Assembly (NCBI GenBank): GCA_009780585.1
Contig: WQZS01000007.1
Coordinates: 1 to 64,000, forward strand
Origin: Defluviitaleaceae bacterium
GTDB taxonomy: Bacteria > Bacillota > Clostridia > Lachnospirales > WQUN01
DNA length: 64,000 bases
Direction of reading: 5' to 3'
The notes beneath the pieces are model-generated. The model saw only the letters and a program-made list of their open reading frames with translations. It was not told the DNA's origin and ran no database searches. Of this stretch, positions 32,981 through 41,926 are shown piece by piece (the stretch's first letter is position 1; every line of letters begins with the position of its first letter). The position numbers were made by a program, and so were the translations under genes.

Positions 32981-35182
32981 TTATAGTAAAAACCGGGCCG
33001 CTTCCATGAATATATCAATCATGGAGGCGGCTTTTTCGTGCGTGATAAAGGATTTCGAACGGGAAGGGGTAAAGAAACCGGAACCACCGAGGTGTGCGGC
33101 ATATCGGTTGAGGATCGTAACCATGTGGCCGTAAAAAATATATTCGTACGGGGCGTATCGATTATCGCCCACACCGATAACCAATCCGTTACCCGCCGCC
33201 CAGCGCAAAGCGTTGCCGTAATCCGTATAATCATTCACATCGATGAATCTGTTGGGGAAGCCATCCGCCGACGGGTGGCCGATCATACACCATAAAAGGA
33301 ACGCCGCTTCGGCGCGCGTGATGTACCCGTTCGGGGACACGCATATGCAGGGCGGTGTTATTTTTTCCGCAGCTTCTTCTTCAATATTATCGTAGCCTAC
33401 GATATATAGGGACAAATGGCGGGTTGTGAAGGTTACGGCTCGTTCTTCGGGGCAATAGGAACTTTCTATTTTGTGAAGATGACCTTCATTATCCAAATAC
33501 CGCACCGCAACGGGTAGTTCGCCTTCATACGGGACGGTAATGCGCAGCGTCCCTTCGCCGAATGTGCGGATGTATCCGTCTTCGATGGAAAGCCGTATGC
33601 GCAAAACGATGTCGTTATCACGCAATATTCCTTCCAATGCGTACCGCTGCGCGTCGGGTAAGTCAAACAATTCTTCTTCCGTAAGTTGCGCCAGGGTGAA
33701 GGTGAGATCATTTGCGTTTTGATCGATGATGGAGGCTAACGCATATTCATCGAAGGTGATGCTTCCGTGGGGTAAATCGATATGGAGGTAAGCCTCGTCC
33801 TGCGCGGATTTTATTAAGTCGGTTGCTTTGATGGTTTGGGAGTTTTCGGATATCGGAGGATAAATAGGTAGGGGTGCGGGTAAAGGTGTGGGAGAAGCCG
33901 CAGGCTCGGTTGTGGGTTGCGGTGCAGGCGTTGTACGCGGCGGTGTGTGGGATTGGGATGGATAGTCGGTTTCCGACGAGGGGGGAGGACCTTGTGAAGC
34001 AGGAGTTTCCGGTGAAGGGGTCGGTCCCGGCGGAGGTGAAGGGGTCGGCTCCGATGTTGGGGTAGGAGTGGGTGTGGGGGTAGGCGTGGGGGTAGGCGTA
34101 TGAGTCGGCTCCGGTGTGGGGATTGGTTCCGGTGTGGGGGTTGGCGTAGGAGTCGGTTCCGGCGTGGGGGTTGCTTCCGGCGGGGGTGTAGGTTCGGTTT
34201 CCTCGGTAAGAGTAGCGAAGGTACTTGACGCACTTATTGGGGAAGCGAAATGGGTTGCCGTCATGGGGAAGCGGACATAAAAATGATATTCCGTATCGGG
34301 TTCCAATCCGATAAACAACGGTTCGGATTGCCACGTGCCCGCCCCCATCCGATATTGTGCGCCGGGGATCGGGTATAATTCGACCGTCGTTTGCGTGATG
34401 TTTGACGCTTGCGGCGGGTTGGGGACGGCTTGTGTTTCGAGCGTTTCGCCGGAACCGCTCCCCCCTATTGGTGAATTGCCCGTAATCCCGCCGGGTGCGG
34501 AATAGAGGTTTCCGTTATTGACGAACGTTCCGTTGTTTAGGATCGTTCCTTTGGAATATAAGGTACCGCTGTTGTTAATACTTCCACCCGTGTTACTGAA
34601 TATACCGGATACGGTAATCGCTGCGTCGCCGTTAATACGCAGCGCCGCCGACTCCACGAAAAAATTATTAAAGGAATTATTACTGCTTAACGTAAATTCA
34701 CCGAAACCCGATATACCGATATTCGCGTTTTCGGAAAATTTACCGTTGATTTCCACGGTATTATTAAAGGGAATGTTCAGCCGAACCCTATCACCCACTA
34801 TTTCAATATATCCGTTTATGGCGGCGGGCGGGTTCGTGTTGCCCAGCCTGAGCGTGATATCGGTATTTATGCCCGTATTCGGGTTCCCGTGGATTTTGAT
34901 ATTCCCTTCGATAATGGTGGGACCGACGGTATTTGCGTACCTCCGTAACGTTACCGCGGTGATTTCCGGCGGGATCACCAACGTACCGTTCGCGCCGGGG
35001 TGTACGATTACTTCCCCGCCGTTGACTAATCCGCTAAGGTTGGGCGGTGTTGCGGAATCCCATGTAAGCACGGAATTCATTAATGGTTGGATCATCCCAT
35101 AACCCATGGCCGCCGGCATCGTACCCAATAAAAAAAGAACCGCAAAAAAGCATACCGCCGTCCTTTTTATTTGATCTTTCAT
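32981..35182 (-). CDS. Secreted protein with Pro/Thr-rich stalk and SLH domain
   Basis: From the ATG at 35182 (GGGAGTGATC upstream) the protein has 733 residues; the 40-residue extension in frame is leader. A signal peptide (VCFFAVLFLLGTMPAAMGYG) is followed by an Asn/Gly-rich beta-helix-like region (about 40-230), a fibronectin-like segment (LEPDTEYHFYVRF) and a long PTPTPEP repeat stalk. Next is a beta domain seen in clostridial surface proteins (LRITVPYEGELPVAVRYLD) and a C-terminal S-layer homology domain (GYITRAEAAFLLWCMIG, FIDVNDYTDYGNALRWAAGNGLVIG). SLH domains bind pyruvylated wall polymers, so it is anchored to the cell wall. Its last codons form a terminator for the opposite strand. 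Confidence 0.85.
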   Translation of the reverse strand: MKDQIKRTAVCFFAVLFLLGTMPAAMGYGMIQPLMNSVLTWDSATPPNLSGLVNGGEVIVHPGANGTLVIPPEITAVTLRRYANTVGPTIIEGNIKIHGNPNTGINTDITLRLGNTNPPAAINGYIEIVGDRVRLNIPFNNTVEINGKFSENANIGISGFGEFTLSSNNSFNNFFVESAALRINGDAAITVSGIFSNTGGSINNSGTLYSKGTILNNGTFVNNGNLYSAPGGITGNSPIGGSGSGETLETQAVPNPPQASNITQTTVELYPIPGAQYRMGAGTWQSEPLFIGLEPDTEYHFYVRFPMTATHFASPISASSTFATLTEETEPTPPPEATPTPEPTPTPTPTPEPIPTPEPTHTPTPTPTPTPTPTPTSEPTPSPPPGPTPSPETPASQGPPPSSETDYPSQSHTPPRTTPAPQPTTEPAASPTPLPAPLPIYPPISENSQTIKATDLIKSAQDEAYLHIDLPHGSITFDEYALASIIDQNANDLTFTLAQLTEEELFDLPDAQRYALEGILRDNDIVLRIRLSIEDGYIRTFGEGTLRITVPYEGELPVAVRYLDNEGHLHKIESSYCPEERAVTFTTRHLSLYIVGYDNIEEEAAEKITPPCICVSPNGYITRAEAAFLLWCMIGHPSADGFPNRFIDVNDYTDYGNALRWAAGNGLVIGVGDNRYAPYEYIFYGHMVTILNRYAAHLGGSGFFTPSRSKSFITHEKAASMIDIFMEAARFLL
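32997..33036 (+). terminator. Terminator of the 31634-32962 unit, inside the SLH gene 3' end
   Basis: GCCGCTTCCATG (32997-33008) pairs with CATGGAGGCGGC (33020-33031), then TTTTT on the plus strand. The same bases encode the last residues of the convergent SLH protein. Confidence 0.75.
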
Positions 35183-35360
35183 TTTGATCACTCCCGTATT
35201 TTTTTCATGTAATCCAAAGGAACCAATGTACATCAATTGGAACGTTCCTGTACATAACGGATTATTAAATATAAGCGGGAACAAAAAGTATTCCATGGAC
35301 AACTAACCCGCGCTGGGTTATTATTACAGCGTATTTATCATTTTATAATGAGGAAACCAT

Positions 35361-36389
35361 ATGCCCGATAAACTTGCGCATTTGCGCGAAGAGATAAATC
35401 AAGCGCTGGCGGATGCCGCGCCCGAATCCATCGAAGCCCTGCGGGTTAGGATGCTGGGCAAGAAAGGCGAAATCACCTCGGTATTGAAGTCGCTGGGCGG
35501 GCTCGAACCCGAAGCGCGCAAAGCCGCCGGGCAAGCGGCCAACGAACTGCGCGATTGGGCGCAGGGTATGATCGACGATGCGAAGGCGGCCGCCGGGGCA
35601 AGCAGGCAAGCGCAAGCCCTGACGGAGGAAAATATAGACATCACCTTGCCCGGTCGCAGGCGCGGCGTCGGCAGGCTGCATCCCCTTACACAGGTATACG
35701 GCAAGCTGGAGGAATTATTTTTAAGCCTGGGTTTTGACATCGTGGAAGGTCCGCACGTCGAAACCGTTTACTATAACTTCGACGCGTTGCGTACGCCCGA
35801 AAGCCATCCCTCGCGGGACGAAACGGATACCTTCTATTTTAATGACGATTTCCTGTTGCGCTGCCATACTTCGCCCATGCAGGTACGCGTAATGGAAAAA
35901 CAAAAACCACCGATACGGGTGGTCGTACCGGGCAAGGTATTCCGCCGCGACGACGTGGACGCCACGCATACGCCCGCTTTTCACCAGTTGGAGGGCCTCG
36001 TGATCGATAAAGGCATCCACTTCGGCGATTTTAAGGGGATGCTGGAACTTATCATGGCGCATATTTTCGGGCCGCAAACGAAGATACGCCTGCGTCCCAG
36101 CTTCTTCCCGTTTACCGAACCGAGCGCGGAAGTGGACATCACTTGCTATGTGTGCGGCGGTAAACCGCAAAGCGAGCCTTGCCGCGTGTGCAAGGACAGC
36201 GGTTGGGTGGAGCTGTGGGGTTGCGGCATGGTACACCCCGAGGTGTTGCGCATGTCGGGTATCGACCCCGATATATACAGCGGCTACGCCTTCGGCCTGG
36301 GGGTTGACCGCATTACCTCCGCGCTGTACGGTATATCCGACCCGCGCTTGTATTTCGAAAACGACGTGCAGTTTTTAAAACAATTCTAG
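35361..36389 (+). CDS. pheS: Phenylalanyl-tRNA synthetase alpha subunit
   Basis: The 342-residue protein has the N-terminal coiled coil (1-85) and a class II core: motif 1 region HPLTQVYGKLEELFLSLGF, motif 2 with FRRDDVDATHTPAFHQLEG, and motif 3 GYAFGLGVDRI. With PheT it forms the alpha2-beta2 enzyme that charges tRNA-Phe. The gene is 11 bases before pheT. The gap upstream is too short and lacks the pairing pattern of a T-box leader. TATAAT occurs at 35344-35349, but it is too near the start codon to be certain. Confidence 0.96.
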   Translation: MPDKLAHLREEINQALADAAPESIEALRVRMLGKKGEITSVLKSLGGLEPEARKAAGQAANELRDWAQGMIDDAKAAAGASRQAQALTEENIDITLPGRRRGVGRLHPLTQVYGKLEELFLSLGFDIVEGPHVETVYYNFDALRTPESHPSRDETDTFYFNDDFLLRCHTSPMQVRVMEKQKPPIRVVVPGKVFRRDDVDATHTPAFHQLEGLVIDKGIHFGDFKGMLELIMAHIFGPQTKIRLRPSFFPFTEPSAEVDITCYVCGGKPQSEPCRVCKDSGWVELWGCGMVHPEVLRMSGIDPDIYSGYAFGLGVDRITSALYGISDPRLYFENDVQFLKQF

Positions 36390-36399
36390 GAGAATCCAT

Positions 36400-38838
36400 A
36401 TGAATATTCCCATGTCATGGCTGCGGGATATGATCGACATACCCGATGACACACCCACTTTCGCCCGCAAGGTTACCGACGCCGGGGTAAAGGTGGAGGG
36501 CATCACCAAAAGCGGTGAGGAAATCACCCACGTAGTAGTGGGGCAAATCAAATCGTTGGAACGGCACCCCGACGCGGATAAACTGTGGGTAACGCAAACC
36601 GACGTCGGTACGGAAGTGTTGCAAATCGTTACGGGCGCGGATAATTTGAAAGTGGGCGATTATATCCCCGTAGCTTTGCACGGTTCGACGCTGGCTAATG
36701 GGCTTAAAATTAAAAAAAGCAAAATGCGCGGGCAGGAATCCAACGGGATGCTTTGCTCCATCGGCGAGCTGGGCTGTACCTCGGAAGATTTCCCCCACGC
36801 CACGGATGAGGGGATATTGGTCCTGACCGAGCCGCATCCGTTGGGTGTGGACGCGAAACCCATCTTGGGCATAGCGGAAGAAGTATTGGAATTTGAAGTC
36901 CTCTCCAACCGTCCGGACATGAACGCCGTAGCGGGCATCGCCCGCGAAGCCGCGGCGGTGTATAGCGTACCCTTCAAACTGCCCGAGATACTTGTACCGG
37001 AATCCGGTACAAGTGACGCGGCAAGCCTTGTCACCGTGGAAATTAAAGATGAAACAAAATGCCCCCGTTACATCGCCCGCGTAGTGCAAGACGTACGGAT
37101 CGCCCCCTCGCCGCGCTGGATGCAAAAACGGCTGGAGGCGTCGGGCTTGCGTCCGGTGAATAACATCGTGGACATCACCAACTACGTGATGTTGGAATAC
37201 GGCCAACCCCTGCACGCCTTTGACATCGGCGCGGTGGCGCAAAAGGACGGCAAACACGGCATCGTCGTGCGTACGGCTGAAGCGGGGGAAAAGATCACGA
37301 CGCTGGACGGCGTTTCGCGCACCCTTACCGACACGATGCTGCTCATCGCCGACCATGAAAAACCCCTCGCCATCGCCGGGGTGATGGGCGGTGACAGCAC
37401 AAAGGTACACGACAATACCACGGTAATTCTATTCGAATCCGCCAATTTTAACCCCGAAAATATCCGCAAGACCGCGAAGGGGTTGGGGATGCGTACCGAC
37501 GCCTCAGCCCGTTACGAAAAGGGCATCGACCCCAACCAAGCGTTGGCGAGCGTCAACCGCGCGATGGAATTGGTGGGGTTGCTGGATTGCGGGCGCGTCG
37601 TACCGGGGATGGTTGACAACTATCCCGCGCCGCGTCAACCCCAAACGGTAAAGTTCAATCCCGAAAATATAAACAAGCGGCTGGGACTTTCCCTTTCCGT
37701 TGAGGAAATATGCGGATATTTGAACCGCGTGGACATCGAGACGCGAGAAAGCGGCGATTTATATGAAGCCGTTGTCCCCACCCACTTCGGCACAAATTGG
37801 GCCGAAGTTGACCTAGTCGAAGAGGTGGCGCGTTTCTACGGTTATAACAACATCCCTTCGAAATACGTCCAATCCCTATCCGCGGGGATACCCTTCCAAC
37901 CCGGTATGACGCCCCGCCGCCGCCGCGAGTTGGCCATCAAACAAACCGTGACAGGCTTGGGGTACTATGAAGCCTGCACTTATCCCTTCGAAAGCCCGAA
38001 GGTTGCCGACAAATTGCTATTGCCCGCGGACGACCCGCTGCGCAACTTCCTCGCGTTAAGGAATCCGCTGGGCGAGGACTTCGGCATCATGCGGACCTTG
38101 ACGGTCAGCGGGTTATTGACAAGCCTGGCGGCCAACAACGCCAAACGCAACGAAACCGCGCGCCTCTTTGAAATTTCATGGGAATATAAACCGAAGGCAT
38201 TACCGTTGACGGAATTGCCCGAGGAACTCCCGCGCTTAACTTTGGCCGCGTACGGGCCGGACGTGGATTTCCTGTCCCTTAAGGGCGACGTGGAGGAATT
38301 GCTTTCGGTTTATGTCGGCGGCAAGTGGATATATGAGCCGCTTCAATTGCCTTATATGCACCCGGGGCGCACGGCTTCGGTTTCATACAGGCCGCATCGT
38401 AAAGGCGACGCCGTTACCATCGGTTACTTGGGTGAAGTGCATCCCCAAGCAGCAGCCAATCATGATATCGAAGCGCGGGCTTACATCGCCGTGTTGGATT
38501 TGGACGTGTTAGACGGATTATGCAAAGCCGGGAAAGCAATGTTTACTCCGCCGTCGAAGTACCCCGCGATGACACGCGATTTGGCCTTTACCGTACCCGT
38601 AGGCGTAACCGCCGCCGAAGCCGAAGCCGCCATCCGCGAAAAAGGCGGTTCATGGCTGACGGAGGTTACGTTGTTCGATGTATACCAAGGCAAGCAAATC
38701 GAAGCGGGATATAAATCCATGGCGTACAGCCTGCGTTTTTCGGCGTACGACCGTACTTTAACCGACGAATCTGCGCAGAAACTCATGGCAGTCATCCGCG
38801 AAAACCTTAACCGGCGCGTCGGCGCGCGGGTGCGTTGA
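36400..38838 (+). CDS. pheT: Phenylalanyl-tRNA synthetase beta subunit
   Basis: The 812-residue protein has the tRNA-binding OB domain (about 40-150, VVGQIKSLERHPDADKLWV), B3/B4 editing domain (about 210-385, NNIVDITNYVMLEYGQPLHAFD), B5 domain, catalytic-like core and C-terminal ferredoxin-fold anticodon-binding domain (SKYPAMTRDLAFTVP to LRFSAYDRTL). Its length matches the family. It lies directly after pheS. A 27-bp palindrome (36989-37015) covers the conserved LPESG region. The stop overlaps the start of the next gene. Confidence 0.96.
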   Translation: MNIPMSWLRDMIDIPDDTPTFARKVTDAGVKVEGITKSGEEITHVVVGQIKSLERHPDADKLWVTQTDVGTEVLQIVTGADNLKVGDYIPVALHGSTLANGLKIKKSKMRGQESNGMLCSIGELGCTSEDFPHATDEGILVLTEPHPLGVDAKPILGIAEEVLEFEVLSNRPDMNAVAGIAREAAAVYSVPFKLPEILVPESGTSDAASLVTVEIKDETKCPRYIARVVQDVRIAPSPRWMQKRLEASGLRPVNNIVDITNYVMLEYGQPLHAFDIGAVAQKDGKHGIVVRTAEAGEKITTLDGVSRTLTDTMLLIADHEKPLAIAGVMGGDSTKVHDNTTVILFESANFNPENIRKTAKGLGMRTDASARYEKGIDPNQALASVNRAMELVGLLDCGRVVPGMVDNYPAPRQPQTVKFNPENINKRLGLSLSVEEICGYLNRVDIETRESGDLYEAVVPTHFGTNWAEVDLVEEVARFYGYNNIPSKYVQSLSAGIPFQPGMTPRRRRELAIKQTVTGLGYYEACTYPFESPKVADKLLLPADDPLRNFLALRNPLGEDFGIMRTLTVSGLLTSLAANNAKRNETARLFEISWEYKPKALPLTELPEELPRLTLAAYGPDVDFLSLKGDVEELLSVYVGGKWIYEPLQLPYMHPGRTASVSYRPHRKGDAVTIGYLGEVHPQAAANHDIEARAYIAVLDLDVLDGLCKAGKAMFTPPSKYPAMTRDLAFTVPVGVTAAEAEAAIREKGGSWLTEVTLFDVYQGKQIEAGYKSMAYSLRFSAYDRTLTDESAQKLMAVIRENLNRRVGARVR
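36989..37015. repeat. 27-bp palindrome in pheT
   Basis: ACTTGTACCGGA (36990-37001) and TCCGGTACAAGT (37003-37014) are perfect 12-base reverse complements; the outermost bases do not pair. The ACTTGTaCC and GGtACAAGT ends agree with the 29542/55496/62823 family. The encoded residues (LVPESGTS) fit the normal pheT alignment, so it may be a converted or fortuitous site rather than an insertion. Confidence 0.5.
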
Positions 38839-39425
38839 TGGAGATATTATATTTATTGCCGGGTGCGTTTTTTGCCCCGGTCATACACGAATGGGCGAAG
38901 GCCGTCGCGTCGCATTTGCAAGGCGACCCCACGCCGCGTAACAAGGGCTTTTTGACAGCCAACCCGTTAAAATTCATCGAACCGATCGGTTTTATGATGA
39001 TGCTGATCTTCAACGGCTTCGGTTGGGGGCAACCTGTGCCGACCGCCTCGCTACATTATAAGAACCGCCGCAGGGGGGTCTTGGTTACGCACATCACGCC
39101 CATCGCGGTTAACTTTACGCTGGGCGTCGTTTCCATAATCATATTGAGTCTGCTCGACAACGGGCCGATCAACCCCCTTATGTGGGTATTGTTCTATTTC
39201 GCGCAATGCAATATCTTTTTGGCCCTGTTTAATTTGATCCCCGTACATCCGCTGGCTATGCATAAGATCATACAGCCCTTCCTGCGGCCCGATACGCTGG
39301 TAAAGCTGAACCATTACGAAAAACCCATGCAAATCATTTTGATACTCACGCTGGTGTTCCAATTGGTCCACGCGGTATTCAATCCCGTGTGGGAATTCGT
39401 GTTGCGCACGGCTTGGCTGACGTAA
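38838..39425 (+). CDS. Site-2 protease (M50)-like membrane protein lacking catalytic residues
   Basis: The 195-residue protein has the layout of small M50 proteases that stand beside scpA in Bacillota: four to six hydrophobic segments, GDPTPRNKGFLTANPLKFIEPIG after the first motif, and FNLIPVHPLAM late. In active relatives the first motif is HExxH and the second is NLIPxPPLDG. Here they read HEWAK (residues 17-21) and NLIPVHPLA, so the second zinc His and the zinc-binding Asp are missing. It is probably an inactive homologue that still sits in the membrane. The ATG overlaps the pheT stop, and its own stop overlaps the scpA ATG. Confidence 0.75.
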   Translation: MEILYLLPGAFFAPVIHEWAKAVASHLQGDPTPRNKGFLTANPLKFIEPIGFMMMLIFNGFGWGQPVPTASLHYKNRRRGVLVTHITPIAVNFTLGVVSIIILSLLDNGPINPLMWVLFYFAQCNIFLALFNLIPVHPLAMHKIIQPFLRPDTLVKLNHYEKPMQIILILTLVFQLVHAVFNPVWEFVLRTAWLT

Positions 39426-40168
39426 TGGAGGTTAAGCTGGCGGTATACGCGGGCCCGTTGGATTTGTTGCTGCGTTTGATCGCCCGCAACGAAATGGATA
39501 TCTTCGACATCCCCATCGCGGAATTGACCGAACAATACCTTAACGAAATCAAGGGCTTGCACCCACAGGGGGATCATACCCCCGATTCGCTTGAAATGGA
39601 TAATTTGAGCGAATTCCTGGTTATGGCGGCGACGTTGCTGGAAATAAAATCAAAGATGCTCCTTCCGCGGCCCAAGCCCATCGACGAAATCGAACCCGAA
39701 GACCCGCGCGAGGCTTTGGTGCAACGATTATTAGCCTACCAATTGGCGCAGCAGCTCGCGCAACAGCTTAGGAGCCTGACCCCGCCGGGCGACAAACTGA
39801 CCGGAGCGGGCGAATTATGGCTGGCGCGGGAAGCCGAAGACACACCCCCCGTATTGGAAGGCGTCAGCGTGGGGGATTTGTGGGAAACCTTTACCGGAAT
39901 TATGCGGCGCAAGGATTCCCGTACCGACACGCAACGCGCGGGATACGGCGAAATGCCGCGCGAACGTTTTACCGTGACGGAAAAGGTCGCTTATATACGC
40001 CATCTTCTTAAGCAGGGGCGCGTCAATATGTTTGATTTGTTTATGCAATGCCGCTCACGGGGGGAAATGATTACCACGTTTTTAGCGTTGTTGGAAATGA
40101 TACGCCGCGGTATGCTTAAAGCGCACCAGGACCGGGATTTCGCGGACATAAGCTGTGAGGCCGCTTAG
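39425..40168 (+). CDS. scpA: Segregation and condensation protein A
   Basis: The 247-residue protein begins MEVKLAVYAGPLDLLLRLI, typical of ScpA/kleisin, with IPIAELTEQYLNEI and FLVMAATLLEIKSKMLLP following and a winged-helix end (LLKQGRVNMFDLFMQCRSRGEMITTFLALLEMIRRG). It bridges the SMC dimer and ScpB in the condensin complex that compacts the chromosome. The ATG at 39425 overlaps the preceding stop (TAATG). Confidence 0.93.
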   Translation: MEVKLAVYAGPLDLLLRLIARNEMDIFDIPIAELTEQYLNEIKGLHPQGDHTPDSLEMDNLSEFLVMAATLLEIKSKMLLPRPKPIDEIEPEDPREALVQRLLAYQLAQQLAQQLRSLTPPGDKLTGAGELWLAREAEDTPPVLEGVSVGDLWETFTGIMRRKDSRTDTQRAGYGEMPRERFTVTEKVAYIRHLLKQGRVNMFDLFMQCRSRGEMITTFLALLEMIRRGMLKAHQDRDFADISCEAA

Positions 40169-40185
40169 GCAAAAGGGGGGACTTT

Positions 40186-40608
40186 ATGAACACCGTTCGT
40201 TGTAAAATATGCAAGCAGATGTTCTCGTTTGACGGATTGCCGCCCGATTCCTGTCCGACGTGCAAACGCCTGAAGGAATCGCAGTTCCAATCCGTACGTG
40301 AAATCGTGAAGGACAATCCGGGCATTACCGCGTTGGAGGTATACGAACGCACCCATGTCCCCCTCCCCACCATCGTGCGGTATATCGAGTCCGGCATGTT
40401 GGAAGTCATGTCCACCAACGCGAATTTGGATAACGTGGATATGCAGATATGGATAGACAAATCCACCGCAAAAGGGAAAAAAGCGAAGGAAAAAGCGGAG
40501 GCGGAAGCGGTGTCCGCGATGGCCCGCGCCGATAGGGAAGAAATCAAGGACGAACCCCCGAATGAAAGAAAGAATAAAAAAGCGGAAATCAAATTCATCG
40601 TAAAGTAA
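40186..40608 (+). CDS. Zinc-ribbon plus HTH-like protein (YvyF/TIGR03826-like)
   Basis: The 140-residue protein has an N-terminal zinc ribbon (CKICKQMF...CPTCKRLK, residues 6-28), then a helical segment (SVREIVKDNPGITALEVYERTHVPLPTI in two helices) that resembles the MerR/HTH-like part of YvyF, a small flagellar-operon protein, and a Lys/Glu-rich tail. The role of YvyF is not settled, but it affects flagellar gene regulation. Here it lies between scpA and scpB in the same operon, an unusual place. The ribosome-binding site AAAAGGGGGG stands before the ATG. Confidence 0.6.
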   Translation: MNTVRCKICKQMFSFDGLPPDSCPTCKRLKESQFQSVREIVKDNPGITALEVYERTHVPLPTIVRYIESGMLEVMSTNANLDNVDMQIWIDKSTAKGKKAKEKAEAEAVSAMARADREEIKDEPPNERKNKKAEIKFIVK

Positions 40609-40620
40609 GGGATCGTTTAT

Positions 40621-41127
40621 ATGTCCGGAAAATTTTCGGAGAAGGAAAAGATGCTGGAAGCCATGCTTTTCGCCAGCCCCGAGAGCGTACCGCTGGCCAA
40701 ATTGGCCGAAGCCTTGGGCTGCGATATCCCCGTTACGCGGGGATTGCTTACGCATATGGGTGAGGTATATACGGAAGAACAATCAGGCATCCTTCTGCAC
40801 GAAGCGGAGGATGCCTTTCGTTTGTGTACGAATCCCGCTTATTATCCCTGCGTGCAAAGGCTCTTGCAATTGCGCCCGAAAAGGCCCCTGTCGCAAGCGC
40901 TCCTGGAAACGCTCGCCATCATCGCCTTTAAGCAACCGGTAACGAAGGGGATCGTGGAGGAGATCCGGGGCGTTAATGCCGACCACACCGTCAATAAATT
41001 GGTGGAATACGGCTTGGTGGAGGAAAAAGGGCGGCTGGAAGCGCCCGGGCGCCCGATTCTGTTTGGCACTTCCGAGGAATTTTTGCTATATTATGGTTTG
41101 AAAAGTGTAGAGGAGCTGATCCCATGA
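40621..41127 (+). CDS. scpB: Segregation and condensation protein B
   Basis: The 168-residue protein has two winged-helix domains with family signatures EKMLEAMLFASPESVPLAKL and ALLETLAIIAFKQPVTKGIVEEIRGVN, and a LFGTSEEFLLYYGL end. With ScpA it regulates the SMC ATPase for chromosome compaction. It lies 12 bases after the zinc-ribbon gene and its stop overlaps the next start by four bases (ATGA). Confidence 0.93.
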   Translation: MSGKFSEKEKMLEAMLFASPESVPLAKLAEALGCDIPVTRGLLTHMGEVYTEEQSGILLHEAEDAFRLCTNPAYYPCVQRLLQLRPKRPLSQALLETLAIIAFKQPVTKGIVEEIRGVNADHTVNKLVEYGLVEEKGRLEAPGRPILFGTSEEFLLYYGLKSVEELIP

Positions 41128-41924
41128 AATTGCTGAACAAGGAAAGCCTGTATGCCGTCACCGATCTGACGGCCGACAAGATCATCAAAATGACGGACAC
41201 CCAGCTCCGTACCTACCGGGAAAGCCTAACCAACGCCGTAAGCCTCTTCCCCGTGCAAAAGGACAGGCTGGAGGACGCGTTCGCTAAAATGGACTACGCG
41301 CCCACCTTACAATGGCTTAAGTCGATGCGGAATACATTAAACCAAATCCATGCCGACAACCTGGCCAAGCAATGCGACAAACAGCTCGCCCTCAACCAGG
41401 ATATAGACAACATCAGGCACGACCGGTTAAAGACGTTCATCGACTTCTTCGTCGCGTCGCTGGTTTTGCTGTACAAGGACATACAAACGGTGCTGGACGA
41501 ATTGTCGCAAACGGAAAAAAGCTCGCCGAAGGAGAGCTTCGCCAAAAAAATCAAGAACCAATTGTCAACCGTTTCCGAAATCAACATGCAAACGATCGAA
41601 CGCATGACGGATGATCACATAAAAGTCTATATCAAGAAATTAAGGAACTTTACGGAGGACAGCCCCGCGCAGGAGGACGGCCTGCGCAGCGCGTTTAAGA
41701 TAAAGAACTACGCGTCGGTAATGCGGTGGTTAAGTGTAATCGAGGGTACGCTGACGCAATTACACGTCAATTCCCTGGCGGAGGAATGTCAGCGCCAAGC
41801 AAGCCTAAACCAGGACATAAGCGCGATACGGCACGAAAAGCTGGAACCGTTCGTCAATTACGTGCTGACTTCCTTAAGCATGTTGCGTTCCGACATTGAA
41901 TCGTTGCAACTGGAAAACCGCTGA
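41124..41924 (+). CDS. Tandem HPt-like protein without phospho-histidine (unknown function)
   Basis: The 266-residue protein is an internal duplication. Repeat 1 (about 23-122) and repeat 2 (about 155-255) share MTDxx(L/I), a charged helix ending in the pattern DxLxxAFxxxxYxxxxxWL, then a helix with NTLNQIHADNLAKQC or GTLTQLHVNSLAEEC, and LNQDIxxIRHxxLxxF. This helix pair matches the HPt core of the hybrid kinases in this window (HTHGMRSALANVGNMGL), but the phospho-acceptor His position holds Lys or Val. It could bind receiver domains without carrying phosphate. It is translationally coupled to scpB and converges with the hybrid kinase at 41927. Confidence 0.55.
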   Translation: MKLLNKESLYAVTDLTADKIIKMTDTQLRTYRESLTNAVSLFPVQKDRLEDAFAKMDYAPTLQWLKSMRNTLNQIHADNLAKQCDKQLALNQDIDNIRHDRLKTFIDFFVASLVLLYKDIQTVLDELSQTEKSSPKESFAKKIKNQLSTVSEINMQTIERMTDDHIKVYIKKLRNFTEDSPAQEDGLRSAFKIKNYASVMRWLSVIEGTLTQLHVNSLAEECQRQASLNQDISAIRHEKLEPFVNYVLTSLSMLRSDIESLQLENR

Positions 41925-41926
41925 CA

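Noticed and set aside
35183..35360. Possible T-box leader upstream of pheS
   Set aside because: The space after any promoter is too short and no T-box consensus or terminator hairpin is visible.
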